A stretch of 39,015 nucleotides of DNA from a virus: positions 1 through 39,015 of IMG/VR virus record IMGVR_UViG_3300034111_001148; one strand, written 5' to 3'. The position numbers were made by a program, and so were the translations under genes. Below are positions 9,661-17,393 of this stretch, one piece after another. The notes beneath the pieces were generated by a model, which saw only the letters and a list, made by a program, of their open reading frames with translations, was not told the origin of the DNA and made no database searches. Numbering within the stretch: position 1 is the first letter of the stretch; each line of letters starts with the position of its first letter.

Positions 9661-11052
9661 TTATTTTACTCTTTGTATACTAAATCTTACATAGTCATCT
9701 GTTTCAGAAAGATAGTCAAAGGTTGTAAGATTAATTACTTTTAAACATATTTGAGTACCTGCAGTAAATTTTTGAATAAGTGATCCATTGATTGAAGCAT
9801 GTTTTTGTGTAACTACTGGAGTATCATTATTTACACAGTAAATACGACATCCTATTGGAGAAGTAATACCTGCTATAAACATTCCTGGTACTAAAGCATC
9901 GTGCCAACCATCAGCAGAATCTTTTGTATACAGTGTTGCAAAAGATATTATATAAACACCATCTGTAGGAAATGTAAATATCCCTGTTGTTGAATCATAA
10001 GCTAAACCAAAATCATTATAATTTATGGTATTCATTATTTGAATAGAACCATCACATATTCTACCTGTATTTAATCCAGGAGCTGTTTTTAACAGATTTG
10101 CTGGTGCTGATAATTCAACAGATAACCCGGGTTTTTCAATCTCACTTACAGTATAAGTTTCAACTAACCCAACTGTAGATAAACTAACATCTATCCAAGT
10201 ACTTCCAGCAACAATGACTGAAGAGTTTTCAACTGCGGTTCTTACATCACACAAAGCTACCCACAAATTAGTTATGGCATCTGCTACTGTATTATAAGAA
10301 GCTGATTGAACCCAATTAGGATTTGTTGAAAATGGTGTTCCCGTAGCTAATTGTAAATCAATGTCAGTTATACAGATTTCACTTATAGCACTTATTAAAC
10401 TTGTAGTAGTACCTGTAACAGCTTGAAATGGACACCACACATTATTGATAAATTCTTGTAATGCTACATTTATGAACTGTTGACTTCCTTGAGGTAGTAT
10501 TCCTATTTGGCATCCTAAAGTAAAGGATGGGATCACCGGTTCAGGAATTGGAGTATTTTCTAGAGTTTCAACTCTTATGGTTAACTGATCAATTTGTTGA
10601 TTAATAATAGTAATACTAGAAATAAGAGCGCAAACTTTATCAGCAATCATTTGAACATAGTCTAATAATTGCATAGTAGTTTGATTACCTGTTCTGAAAC
10701 AAGAGGCAACAGTTACAACACAATCTGGACAATTTCCGGATGTTCTAGTAGTAGATGTTCTAGTATCTGATTCAATAGCATTATGATCTTCACAAACTTT
10801 ATCAATAAGCAATTGAATTAAAGCTTGAAAATCATTTGGTCCACAGGCAGTTATTCCCAAACAAGCTAAGTCGTAGTTAGAAACATTTAACTGATCTAAA
10901 ATTGTACAAAGTTCCGTAGCCATAGCAGCCACTACATCGGAAATAGTATCTCCTTTACAGAGATTGATGCATTCAATGTCAGGACCTTGCCAAACTATAC
11001 AGTTTGAGGACACCGGACTACATGGTCTATTATCTAAATTTAATGGCTTCAT
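9661..11052 (-). CDS. Fibre protein with C1q/TNF-like C-terminal head
   Basis: A 463-residue protein with three parts. The N-terminus (residues about 10-60) holds CIVWQGPDIECINLCKGDT and ISDVVAAMATELC, a Cys-rich anchor shared with the 382-aa gene. The middle carries paired-helix segments and a short coiled coil (INQQIDQLTIRVETLE, about residues 150-165) followed by the repeated GSTWIDVSLSTVGLVETYTVS segment. The last 130 residues read as a C1q-like jelly roll: YDSTTGIFTFPTDGVYIISF, then SLIQKFTAGTQICLKV and a closing FSIQRVK strand. C1q-like heads in phages serve as trimeric receptor-binding tips. The assignment of the head rests on strand pattern and the 'F.dGvY.i.f' motif. Confidence 0.6.
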   Translation of the reverse strand: MKPLNLDNRPCSPVSSNCIVWQGPDIECINLCKGDTISDVVAAMATELCTILDQLNVSNYDLACLGITACGPNDFQALIQLLIDKVCEDHNAIESDTRTSTTRTSGNCPDCVVTVASCFRTGNQTTMQLLDYVQMIADKVCALISSITIINQQIDQLTIRVETLENTPIPEPVIPSFTLGCQIGILPQGSQQFINVALQEFINNVWCPFQAVTGTTTSLISAISEICITDIDLQLATGTPFSTNPNWVQSASYNTVADAITNLWVALCDVRTAVENSSVIVAGSTWIDVSLSTVGLVETYTVSEIEKPGLSVELSAPANLLKTAPGLNTGRICDGSIQIMNTINYNDFGLAYDSTTGIFTFPTDGVYIISFATLYTKDSADGWHDALVPGMFIAGITSPIGCRIYCVNNDTPVVTQKHASINGSLIQKFTAGTQICLKVINLTTFDYLSETDDYVRFSIQRVK

Positions 11053-11075
11053 ATTCTTTATCTATTTATAATATA

Positions 11076-11083
11076 CAAATTAA
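11076..11083 (-). promoter_or_regulatory. Weak promoter-like box before the C1q fibre gene
   Basis: The minus strand reads TTAATTTGTATATTA, one base off TAnnTTTG, 24 bases before the ATG at 11052 and overlapping the stop of the 615-aa gene. A very similar TTTGTATATTA occurs before the genes starting at 22835 and 37763. No clear TTG at -33 was found. Confidence 0.25.
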
Positions 11084-12927
11084 TTTCCACATTTGCAAGT
11101 TAAGCATGATTTTCCGGAATTACAAGAGCAGGGACATGATGGGCATTTGTAATTAGGATCCTTCAAAGATTGTAAGTCAATTAGTTCTTTTTTCATTAAC
11201 CACTTCTCATCTTCATCAGGACAACAATTGCTAATACCATATCTTTTTTCAAGAACCTGTTTATATACAACATCTGCAAAGCGACATGTTATCTTATCAT
11301 ATTCGTCAGGATTGCAGTTAGGTGTATTATATCCAGGTTTTACAGTTCTATTATTTTTGAATACTGGAGGCGGGCAATTACCAAATTTACATTCTCCAAA
11401 TGTTTCAAAATAATCATATACTGTAAATTCTATAGGGTTTTCTATATCTCCTAAAAACCATTCTGTTGCACAAACTTTATCACTACTTTGTCCGGGAACT
11501 AATGATATTTCATGAAGAATGTTATCACAATCAAAATATGAATAAACTGTAACTACTGCATTTAAATTAGTAACTTTTGTACAATTACATGTAAGAACTT
11601 TACAATCACTGCAGCTTATATAATCGGTAGTTACAGTTACTTCAATTGCATTAAGATAGTCTTCTGTATTTTCTACTGACCAACATTCTGTACAACCTTC
11701 AACTTTAATAACTCCACCTACATATTGAGCAAGATCTGAATAAGTAATAACAATATTTTCAGCATTCTCACAATCAGTTAGTTTATAATAAGTTCTTAAA
11801 CAAGTTACACAATTAGGATAACTATTATCAATTTCAATTACTTGCGGACTTACAGGATTATAATTTACTTTTTCAACTAAATAACAATCACAATCATTTT
11901 TTACTACTTGACCTATATAAACTTCTAAATCTGAATAAGTATGTATGGTGCTCCCATCTGTACAAGATGTTAATTTATAAGCTACTACACCAATACATTC
12001 CTCACAATCTTTAAAACTTGCAGTTACTGTAACATCAATTGGACAATCACATTCTTCTTCATCATCAAGTTCAGAAGCTATCCAACAACCTTCTCTACCG
12101 AGTATATTAACAACATTATTAGTTCCATATACATTAGGAATTACACTGTTTGAAGTTGTATAAATTACCAAATCTGAATTTTTACAGTTTGTTAATTTAA
12201 AGCATTGTACAAGACAAAGACCTTCAACACAGGAACCGAGATCAATAATCTGCGGTGATATTGATCCATCTTCTGCTATAGGTGGTATTTTTGAACAAAC
12301 TTTTAAATAAGGTTGAGCATTTGCTAAAGAAACATTTTGCAAAACGTTATCACTGTCTACATAAAAGAACCCATTTGTATTTGCTACATAATAACAAATT
12401 AAGTCACATTCACATGGTGTATCAATTGGTTCTATTGCAATAGCTTCTGAGCAATCAGTGTACCTCAGTGCTGTTATATAAGCACATCCTGCATAAACTT
12501 CGCTATCCACTGTAATAAATGAATTAAGATAAGTTTCAAATGCGGAATTATTACTTATGATTGGTTCAGTTCCATCACAAGGTATTATCATATAACATTG
12601 TGGTATTTCAACATCACAAGAACATTTAGCATCTTCACAACCATCAGGTATTAGACTAAATAAAGATGCTACAGGATCAATGGCTGGATATGGAGGTATG
12701 CCGTCCACATATCCAGAATAAAAAATATAACATATTCCAAATTCACCAGTAGTTGGCTCTAATGATCCTCCTGCCCCCGGAAATGGTGTAGTACCTATAT
12801 AAGTTACAACATCACCATTTACAAAAGGCAAAGATCCTCTGAAAAATATTTCTTGGCCAGTACAACAGTTAACAAATTTTATAAGATTTGCTATAGGAGT
12901 TGGATCTGGGATCAAAGTTGCTGCCAT
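11080..12927 (-). CDS. Cys-rich repeat virion protein
   Basis: A 615-residue acidic protein with about 50 cysteines (8 percent), many as CxxC or CxC pairs. The central part consists of diverged modules of roughly 70-85 residues: each has 'YKLTxC', then 'TYSDLxxYxGxVxK', then a 'C-x-C/W' pair and a 'VTVTxxYxxCxxC' end. The clearest copies begin near residues 315 (AYKLTSCTDGS) and 380 (YYKLTDCENAE). The C-terminus is a dense Cys cluster (CPSCPCSCNSGKSCLTCKCG), which suggests metal binding or cross-linking. No signal peptide is present. It sits between fibre genes and the head proteins, so a long tail or surface appendage is likely. I do not recognise a characterised family. Confidence 0.6.
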   Translation of the reverse strand: MAATLIPDPTPIANLIKFVNCCTGQEIFFRGSLPFVNGDVVTYIGTTPFPGAGGSLEPTTGEFGICYIFYSGYVDGIPPYPAIDPVASLFSLIPDGCEDAKCSCDVEIPQCYMIIPCDGTEPIISNNSAFETYLNSFITVDSEVYAGCAYITALRYTDCSEAIAIEPIDTPCECDLICYYVANTNGFFYVDSDNVLQNVSLANAQPYLKVCSKIPPIAEDGSISPQIIDLGSCVEGLCLVQCFKLTNCKNSDLVIYTTSNSVIPNVYGTNNVVNILGREGCWIASELDDEEECDCPIDVTVTASFKDCEECIGVVAYKLTSCTDGSTIHTYSDLEVYIGQVVKNDCDCYLVEKVNYNPVSPQVIEIDNSYPNCVTCLRTYYKLTDCENAENIVITYSDLAQYVGGVIKVEGCTECWSVENTEDYLNAIEVTVTTDYISCSDCKVLTCNCTKVTNLNAVVTVYSYFDCDNILHEISLVPGQSSDKVCATEWFLGDIENPIEFTVYDYFETFGECKFGNCPPPVFKNNRTVKPGYNTPNCNPDEYDKITCRFADVVYKQVLEKRYGISNCCPDEDEKWLMKKELIDLQSLKDPNYKCPSCPCSCNSGKSCLTCKCGN

Positions 12928-12968
12928 TTTTAATAAACTTTTTAGAATTTGTATAAATACTTAATTAC

Positions 12969-13109
12969 TTAGCTTTTTATTTCAGAATCCGTTTTTAAAG
13001 TATTTTCATAATTTTTTAAACAATTGCTACAAACAACTTTTCCATTAGATGCTGTTCTTCTTTGGCACCCACAGGATAATTTTTTTAAGCAATTAGGACA
13101 TGTACTCAT
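12969..13109 (-). CDS. 46-aa zinc-ribbon-like protein
   Basis: A small frame starts at ATG 13109-13107 and ends with TAA at 12969-12971. The product opens MSTCPNCLKKLSCGCQRRTA and continues with GKVVCSNCLKNYE. CPNC and CSNC form a classical pair of zinc knuckles, with an extra CGC between them. It fills the space between the 615-aa and 180-aa genes, keeps the operon direction and has no competing frame. A structural zinc ribbon, perhaps nucleic-acid binding or a virion linker, is likely; the function is unknown. Similar tiny zinc ribbons are familiar from Bacteroidota phage structural regions (recollection, unchecked). Confidence 0.7.
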   Translation of the reverse strand: MSTCPNCLKKLSCGCQRRTASNGKVVCSNCLKNYENTLKTDSEIKS

Positions 13110-13130
13110 AGTTGTTGGTTTTTTATAAGT

Positions 13131-13673
13131 TTAACAATTTTTACAATCTATTTTATTTAAGAGCTTCACTGCATAGTTAAAAAGTGTCATTCCTTCTTGA
13201 CTTTTATGACATATTTCAACTTTAGCTTTAGCTGCTTCTAAATACATTTTTATAAGTCTTAACTCCCGAAGCCTCTCCTTTACTTTAGCTGGGGGATCAC
13301 AATCAGCAACATCAATATCACACAATATTTTTTCATACTGATTTAATGCACAAGTCATTCTTAAGTGATTATACTCAACATAAACTTTACACTCAGGATC
13401 TACTGAATATTTTACTACATAGATACCATCAGGTAAAGCAACATATGATGTACCACAATTTTCATGTTGTAATTCAAAATCACATGCTGTATATGTAGGA
13501 GTTGATCCTGGCTCAAAAGATAGTTCAACACAAGATTTAAAACCAGGAACTGTTACATTAATTCTTGGTTGAAATATACCAACAAGTGGTGAATAAACAC
13601 TTGTATCAAAAATCTTAAAAACACAAGAGTTTGTTACTGTAGGTATCTCTAAACTTAATACATGATTTGCCAT
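13131..13673 (-). CDS. Structural protein with beta N-domain and helical C-domain
   Basis: A 180-residue protein. Residues 1-115 are beta-rich with an Ig-like feel (VLSLEIPTVTNSCVFKIFD, then LPDGIYVVKYSV and VYVEYNHLRMTCAL). Residues 125-180 are helical (VKERLRELRLIKMYLEAAKAKVEI) and end in a CKNC pair. The 'pdGiY.v.YSv.P...v.v.y.hlR' pattern recurs in structural blocks of crAss-like and related Bacteroidota phages, possibly one of the ring or connector proteins of the neck. The gene begins 16 bases after a terminator hairpin, so it may be expressed by read-through or from an unseen promoter. Role inferred from position. Confidence 0.55.
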   Translation of the reverse strand: MANHVLSLEIPTVTNSCVFKIFDTSVYSPLVGIFQPRINVTVPGFKSCVELSFEPGSTPTYTACDFELQHENCGTSYVALPDGIYVVKYSVDPECKVYVEYNHLRMTCALNQYEKILCDIDVADCDPPAKVKERLRELRLIKMYLEAAKAKVEICHKSQEGMTLFNYAVKLLNKIDCKNC

Positions 13674-13688
13674 AATTTTTAAAATAAA

Positions 13689-13720
13689 AAGGAGAGGAAA
13701 GGTTACCTTTCACTCTCCTT
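13689..13720 (-). terminator. Terminator after the 442-aa virion gene
   Basis: An imperfect hairpin pairs AAGGAGAG with CTCTCCTT and, further in, GAAAGG with CCTTTC. On the minus strand it is followed by TTTTTATTTT. It lies 25 bases past the stop at 13746 and directly before the 180-aa gene, where partial read-through would set a lower level for the downstream genes. Confidence 0.8.
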
Positions 13721-13745
13721 AAGTTACTATTAATGCATCAAAAGA

Positions 13746-15074
13746 TTAACCTTCACCGACACTGTCACCAGGAATCGGAACCACATAATCTGTACATGGT
13801 ACTCCTTCTCGAATAACAGGTTGACAACCTGAACCACATGTCTCTAACCATGTTTCAAGTTGAGTAAAAATGTTATCAGGATCTCCTTGAGGAACGATAA
13901 TTTCTAACATATATTGATCATTATCAAAGGTTCCTGTTGGATTGTACATTCTAGGTACATTATGCTGTAAATAGATTCTGTCATAAAGACCATCTCTAGA
14001 TATACCAGCTGCATTAAGAATATCATATCCTTGAGTAATTTCTCTGATACGTTCATCAGTAGCAAAATGATTTTGTCTGTAAGATTCAGAAAGAATCACA
14101 TCTCTTACTACAGTTTCACCAAGACCATTTACTTGACGACCATAACATTCTACTCCAACACAAAGAGTTTCAAATTCACATGGAGCTCCTGTATAATCTA
14201 CTTCAGAAGCATACACTCTTACAGGTTCAATTTCATAGAAGTCAGAAACTTGGAATGTACAGTTGCCAAATCTTGTTTCATAGTAAGCACCATTAAGTAC
14301 AAGACCTCCACATTCTCCTTCAAAAGGACCTGCTGGAGAAACATAGTTATCCCAAGTACCAACCCCGCCTAAAGCAAGTACTACTGCAGCAGGTGTTCCT
14401 GGAGGATACCAAGCAGCCAAAGCGCTATCAATAACTACAGGATAAACAAAAGGGTTTATCAAAGGTGAATTCAAAATTTGATTAGCCCACTGAATATAAA
14501 CTAATACTGGATCAGTTGCTATAGGTGCAATTGCATCATCTGGACAACATCCGGTATAAGCTTCAAGAGTAAGATATGCATTGTGATTTAGCAATCTCAT
14601 TGCAGGAGAACCTTTGATATCTAAACGTAGATAGTATGTTTCACCACATAAAAATGACTTACAACAGTTACCTGCTGTTTCACCTGGGTTAGAGCTATTT
14701 GGAGGATTAACATCTGTCCAAGGAGTTAAACCAACATGTGTTACATAACGCTGAGCTGGATTAGCAGGAGCATAATATAACTTGTTTACATACTTAGCTT
14801 TGATTGTTTTAGATTTGTTAGACTCTAAATAACCACCAGCAAAAGGACCAATTTTGTCATTTTGCATTAATGATCCAGAAGCTAAAATCATTTCACAACA
14901 ATCAGTTAAAGGAGCTGTTGTATTTCTAACTCGAAAAGTGTTAGGGTTAATAAAAGTAATTTCACCTGCAGCCAATGTATTTGCAACTGAAGTACCTAAT
15001 TGAACATTGTTCAATGTTGAAATGCCATTTGTAGCTACAAAGACTTTTCTAAAAGCATGATTAAAATGAGACAT
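13746..15074 (-). CDS. Virion structural protein, Cys-rich
   Basis: A 442-residue protein opening MSHFNHAFRKVFVATNG, then beta-rich with 15 cysteines, several as pairs (DCCEM, GNCCKSF, GCCPDD, CGSGC). Segments such as GETYYLRLDIKGSPAMRLLNH and DQYMLEIIVPQGD look like strands and loops of a large surface or tube-like protein. No transmembrane segment or enzyme motif is visible. It has its own strong terminator, which often marks an abundant product. Its place between the head genes and the neck genes fits an abundant capsid- or tail-associated protein of crAss-like phages. I cannot name its exact equivalent. An auxiliary capsid protein or long fibre are the main options. Confidence 0.6.
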   Translation of the reverse strand: MSHFNHAFRKVFVATNGISTLNNVQLGTSVANTLAAGEITFINPNTFRVRNTTAPLTDCCEMILASGSLMQNDKIGPFAGGYLESNKSKTIKAKYVNKLYYAPANPAQRYVTHVGLTPWTDVNPPNSSNPGETAGNCCKSFLCGETYYLRLDIKGSPAMRLLNHNAYLTLEAYTGCCPDDAIAPIATDPVLVYIQWANQILNSPLINPFVYPVVIDSALAAWYPPGTPAAVVLALGGVGTWDNYVSPAGPFEGECGGLVLNGAYYETRFGNCTFQVSDFYEIEPVRVYASEVDYTGAPCEFETLCVGVECYGRQVNGLGETVVRDVILSESYRQNHFATDERIREITQGYDILNAAGISRDGLYDRIYLQHNVPRMYNPTGTFDNDQYMLEIIVPQGDPDNIFTQLETWLETCGSGCQPVIREGVPCTDYVVPIPGDSVGEG

Positions 15075-15135
15075 ATTTTTTTGTTTTAGTTAATAAATAT
15101 AATATAATATAGTGAAAGTTTTTTTGATATCCAAA

Positions 15136-15657
15136 TTATTTTAGAAAAAGTAATTTATATTTAGTAGAATTAATAGCATCTTTTACAAGATCTAAGTTAT
15201 TTACTATTTCTGAATAAGGCATCATACCTTGAAGTTTATTTATTATAGCATATAAATCTCTTAAGTAAGAAATTCCATCAGAAACATCTTCAAGAGTTCT
15301 GGGTGCTAAATCTTTACACGTAAGAATTTTTTCTGATACTCCTTGATAGCCTTCCATAAGAGTATCTACAAAGTCAGGAATTTGATCATAAAGCTCATTA
15401 AGTGCTTTATGTGCGGCATAAGATCCAGGACCTGTTACTTTAAGATGCAGTTTATGAAAACTATTTCTAGCATTCATTAGTTCTACAGCACATGCTGCTA
15501 CCATATTATCTAGAGAACTTCCCCCTACCCCAGTGTCTTTAACAGGTTCTGGTTTAACAGGTTCTGGTTTAGTAGGTTCTGGTGCAGGAGTTTGAGGTCT
15601 AGTAATTGTTTTAACTGGCTCAGGATTTCTTTTTAAAAGTCTTGACGGTGTTTGCAT
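15136..15657 (-). CDS. Dps/ferritin-like protein with Pro-rich N-terminus
   Basis: A 173-residue protein. Residues 12-40 are a proline-rich tail with repeated PEPVK units. Residues 48-173 look like a shortened Dps four-helix fold. The first helices carry H71 in 'HLKVTG', H83 in 'AAHKAL', D98 and E102 in 'VDTLME'. The spacing H-x11-H-x14-D-x3-E equals that of the Dps ferroxidase residues (E. coli H51, H63, D78, E82), and 'G...ah..l..lY......vD...E' also matches. Dps proteins oxidise Fe(II) with peroxide and protect DNA. Here it is coupled to a connector gene (4 bases apart) inside the virion gene block, so it could be packaged or attached to the particle. It may belong to the phage family DUF5856 (recollection). 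Activity is untested. Confidence 0.65.
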   Translation of the reverse strand: MQTPSRLLKRNPEPVKTITRPQTPAPEPTKPEPVKPEPVKDTGVGGSSLDNMVAACAVELMNARNSFHKLHLKVTGPGSYAAHKALNELYDQIPDFVDTLMEGYQGVSEKILTCKDLAPRTLEDVSDGISYLRDLYAIINKLQGMMPYSEIVNNLDLVKDAINSTKYKLLFLK

Positions 15658-15660
15658 CTT

Positions 15661-16359
15661 TTAGTTATTTCTTTCTGCAGTTTCTGTACCTCTAGAGAAT
15701 TGGTTTATTGATTCAATATCTCCAGCTAAAATACTTACTGCTTCATCAATTATTAATTCTATAATATCATCTTTAAACTCAGATTCTATGTTAGTTGTAG
15801 AAGCTATATTAGTATAAGGATCTACACAACCTTCTATTTGAATTCTAACAGGTTGTCTGTAATAAGTAAGCTCTGCTTGTTCAATATCAAAGTCTTCATT
15901 TGTATAAATATTTACCTTACCACCTTTTAAAGTTGCTAAAGTTTCTCCCCATTCAAAGCTTGGTTGCTTAGCTTTATCTCTTAAAAGTTCTCGTAGATTA
16001 CCTTCTTCTGCAAGATATACCATCATCGTCCTATTACCACAACAATCTTTCTTTGCAGAGACATCCACTCTCTTCCATTGAAGATAATCTGCAGGAATAT
16101 CTCCATCATAATAATATTGTTTATTAGCAATGTTTAATTCTAAAGTTTCTAAGAGAACTTGTAAGTCATCTTTTCTTCTTGTTGAACCTTCATCTCCCTC
16201 TCGAGTAAGATTTACACCATGAAGTTGTCTTCTAGCCCATTCTACCTGAGCTTTATTAAAAGCCTCAACAATATTCCAGCAAGTTATATTATCATAATCT
16301 TGACTATCAAGCTTGTTAAGCCTTTGTTTAATCTTTATGGTTATAGTAGTATTAAGCAT
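15661..16359 (-). CDS. Head-tail connector / ring protein
   Basis: A 232-residue protein with an N-terminal helical part (ITIKIKQRLNKLDSQDYDNITCWNIVEAFNKAQVEWARRQLHG), a beta middle ('YYYDGDIPADYLQWKRVDV') and a C-terminal helix (FKDDIIELIIDEAVSILAGDIES). This plan, with 'lP.Dyl..k.v...' after the first helices and 'LTYYRQP' before the last, is characteristic of adaptor and stabilisation proteins that dock on the portal. The start overlaps the upstream stop by one base. It is likely the first ring below the portal. Assignment is by architecture and place, with no direct family match seen. Confidence 0.6.
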   Translation of the reverse strand: MLNTTITIKIKQRLNKLDSQDYDNITCWNIVEAFNKAQVEWARRQLHGVNLTREGDEGSTRRKDDLQVLLETLELNIANKQYYYDGDIPADYLQWKRVDVSAKKDCCGNRTMMVYLAEEGNLRELLRDKAKQPSFEWGETLATLKGGKVNIYTNEDFDIEQAELTYYRQPVRIQIEGCVDPYTNIASTTNIESEFKDDIIELIIDEAVSILAGDIESINQFSRGTETAERNN

Positions 16360-16550
16360 TATCTTTTAATATTTTTCCACATTGCGGCTGCAGCAATTCT
16401 TTTTCCTTTTTCACCACCCCCTGCTTCTTTAGCTACTTCGTCAAAGTTTTTACCTTTTTTACCAATATCTTTACCTGCTCTGGCTTTCTTAGTAACGGAT
16501 GACTTTTGCTTTTTAGTCAGGCCGGCAGAAGGTTTTTTCTTAGTTGCCAT
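16359..16550 (-). CDS. 63-aa lysine-rich protein
   Basis: A very basic 63-residue protein. It starts MATKKKPSAGLTKKQKSSVTKKAR, has a central GKDIGKKGKNFDEVAKEAGGG and ends AAAAMWKNIKR. The N-terminal KKK/KKQK pattern resembles histone-like tails, and the rest could be a short helix. It overlaps the connector gene start by one base and follows the next basic gene by two. It is part of a run of seven very basic small genes, probably DNA-binding virion or host-nucleoid factors. No specific function is known. Confidence 0.6.
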   Translation of the reverse strand: MATKKKPSAGLTKKQKSSVTKKARAGKDIGKKGKNFDEVAKEAGGGEKGKRIAAAAMWKNIKR

Positions 16551-16552
16551 AG

Positions 16553-16807
16553 TTATTTCTTCTTAGCTGTTTTTCTTTTAGTTGCTCCAGCAATTCTATC
16601 AGCAGCTGTAGGTTTTGGATTTTTATCAATTCCTGCTATTACTGAAAGCATACCAAAAGGATTGCTTTTTTTGGCACCACCTTTTTTCATAGTGATTGGG
16701 CTGGTAGTTGCATTGTAACCAGGCATTGTTTTGGTCATATTAGGTTGACCACCTTTTGACATTTTTTTCATAGAGCCTCCGCATTTAGCACACATTACTT
16801 TTTTCAT
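16553..16807 (-). CDS. 84-aa basic protein with a CxxC and GG motifs
   Basis: This basic 84-residue protein opens MKKVMCAKCGGSMKKMSKGGQ and contains KKGGAKKSNPFGMLSVIAGID, ending TKRKTAKKK. The single CAKC pair could bind zinc only as a dimer or with a partner. K-x-GG segments are shared with the 118-aa and 65-aa proteins and the partial gene at 1-686, so these proteins may share a processing or binding signal. It is two bases from the 63-aa gene and 12 bases from the HNH gene. Likely a virion-packaged or DNA-binding small protein; not recognised. Confidence 0.6.
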   Translation of the reverse strand: MKKVMCAKCGGSMKKMSKGGQPNMTKTMPGYNATTSPITMKKGGAKKSNPFGMLSVIAGIDKNPKPTAADRIAGATKRKTAKKK

Positions 16808-16819
16808 AATAAATATATT

Positions 16820-17392
16820 TTAACAATTCCATTTTCTTAAATACTCTTTTGCTTCAGAAGACTCTTTATTATAATATAGTAAATAAATCCGTGCAAACTC
16901 TAATAAAAAAGGATCATCTTTAAAATGACCTAATCCCATATTACAATTATTGCAAAGCATTCCCCTTACTATATTTGTAGTATGACAGTGATCAACTACA
17001 AGGTTTTCTTCAGATCCACATATAATACAACCTTCAGTTTTGATTAATTCTTTTAATTCTTCATCACTAATCATTGATCTATATTGACCTCTTCTTATTT
17101 CACTTCTATAAGAAGCTCTACATGTTTTACACCAACTGTCAAAACCATCTAAGGTTCTTTTATGTGCTGTAAAATATTCATTTGTTCTTGGTTTTTCTAT
17201 GTTACATTTCTTACATGTTTTGTTTTCTGAAAAACCTTTTTCTAATTGTATTTTATTGTTATAATCTTTTGAACAAGTTATAGTACAAAAAACAGTATTA
17301 TTCTTTTTTAATGTTCTTTCAATATCTGATTTACCTCTTATAAAAGAATTATCACAATGTGTACAATTATATTCTATCTTCTTTGATGGCAT
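16820..17392 (-). CDS. Endonuclease VII-type HNH protein (probable homing endonuclease)
   Basis: A 190-residue protein with three Cys-based zinc sites: C10/C13 with C36/C40, C60/C63 with C88/C91, and C122/C125 with C147/C150. The last one frames the catalytic motif VVDHCHTTNIVRGMLCNNC, with D134, H135 and H137 followed by RG and CNxC-NxG, the signature of the recombination endonuclease VII (T4 gp49-like) family. Free-standing versions with extra zinc modules usually act as mobile homing endonucleases. The gene interrupts a set of tiny basic genes, and both it and the gene upstream end in the same KWNC codons because of a flanking 14-bp repeat. It could instead be a Holliday-junction resolvase used in packaging, but repeat and context favour mobility. 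Confidence 0.8.
   Translation of the reverse strand: MPSKKIEYNCTHCDNSFIRGKSDIERTLKKNNTVFCTITCSKDYNNKIQLEKGFSENKTCKKCNIEKPRTNEYFTAHKRTLDGFDSWCKTCRASYRSEIRRGQYRSMISDEELKELIKTEGCIICGSEENLVVDHCHTTNIVRGMLCNNCNMGLGHFKDDPFLLEFARIYLLYYNKESSEAKEYLRKWNC
16822..16835. repeat. 14-bp direct repeat, distal copy flanking the HNH gene
   Basis: The plus strand reads AACAATTCCATTTT, identical to bases 17396-17409. It encodes the last codons (KWNC) and part of the stop of the HNH gene. The two copies lie 574 bases apart and bracket almost exactly the HNH frame. Confidence 0.8.
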
Positions 17393-17393
17393 A

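Noticed and set aside
14031-14372. Plus-strand open frame of 113 codons
   Set aside because: It is antisense to the conserved 442-aa virion gene, has a Ser/Thr/Phe-rich composition typical of a shadow frame and no start signal.
16219-16566. Plus-strand open frame of 115 codons, hydrophobic
   Set aside because: It is antisense across two tightly coupled genes; its hydrophobicity is what antisense of lysine-rich sequence produces.
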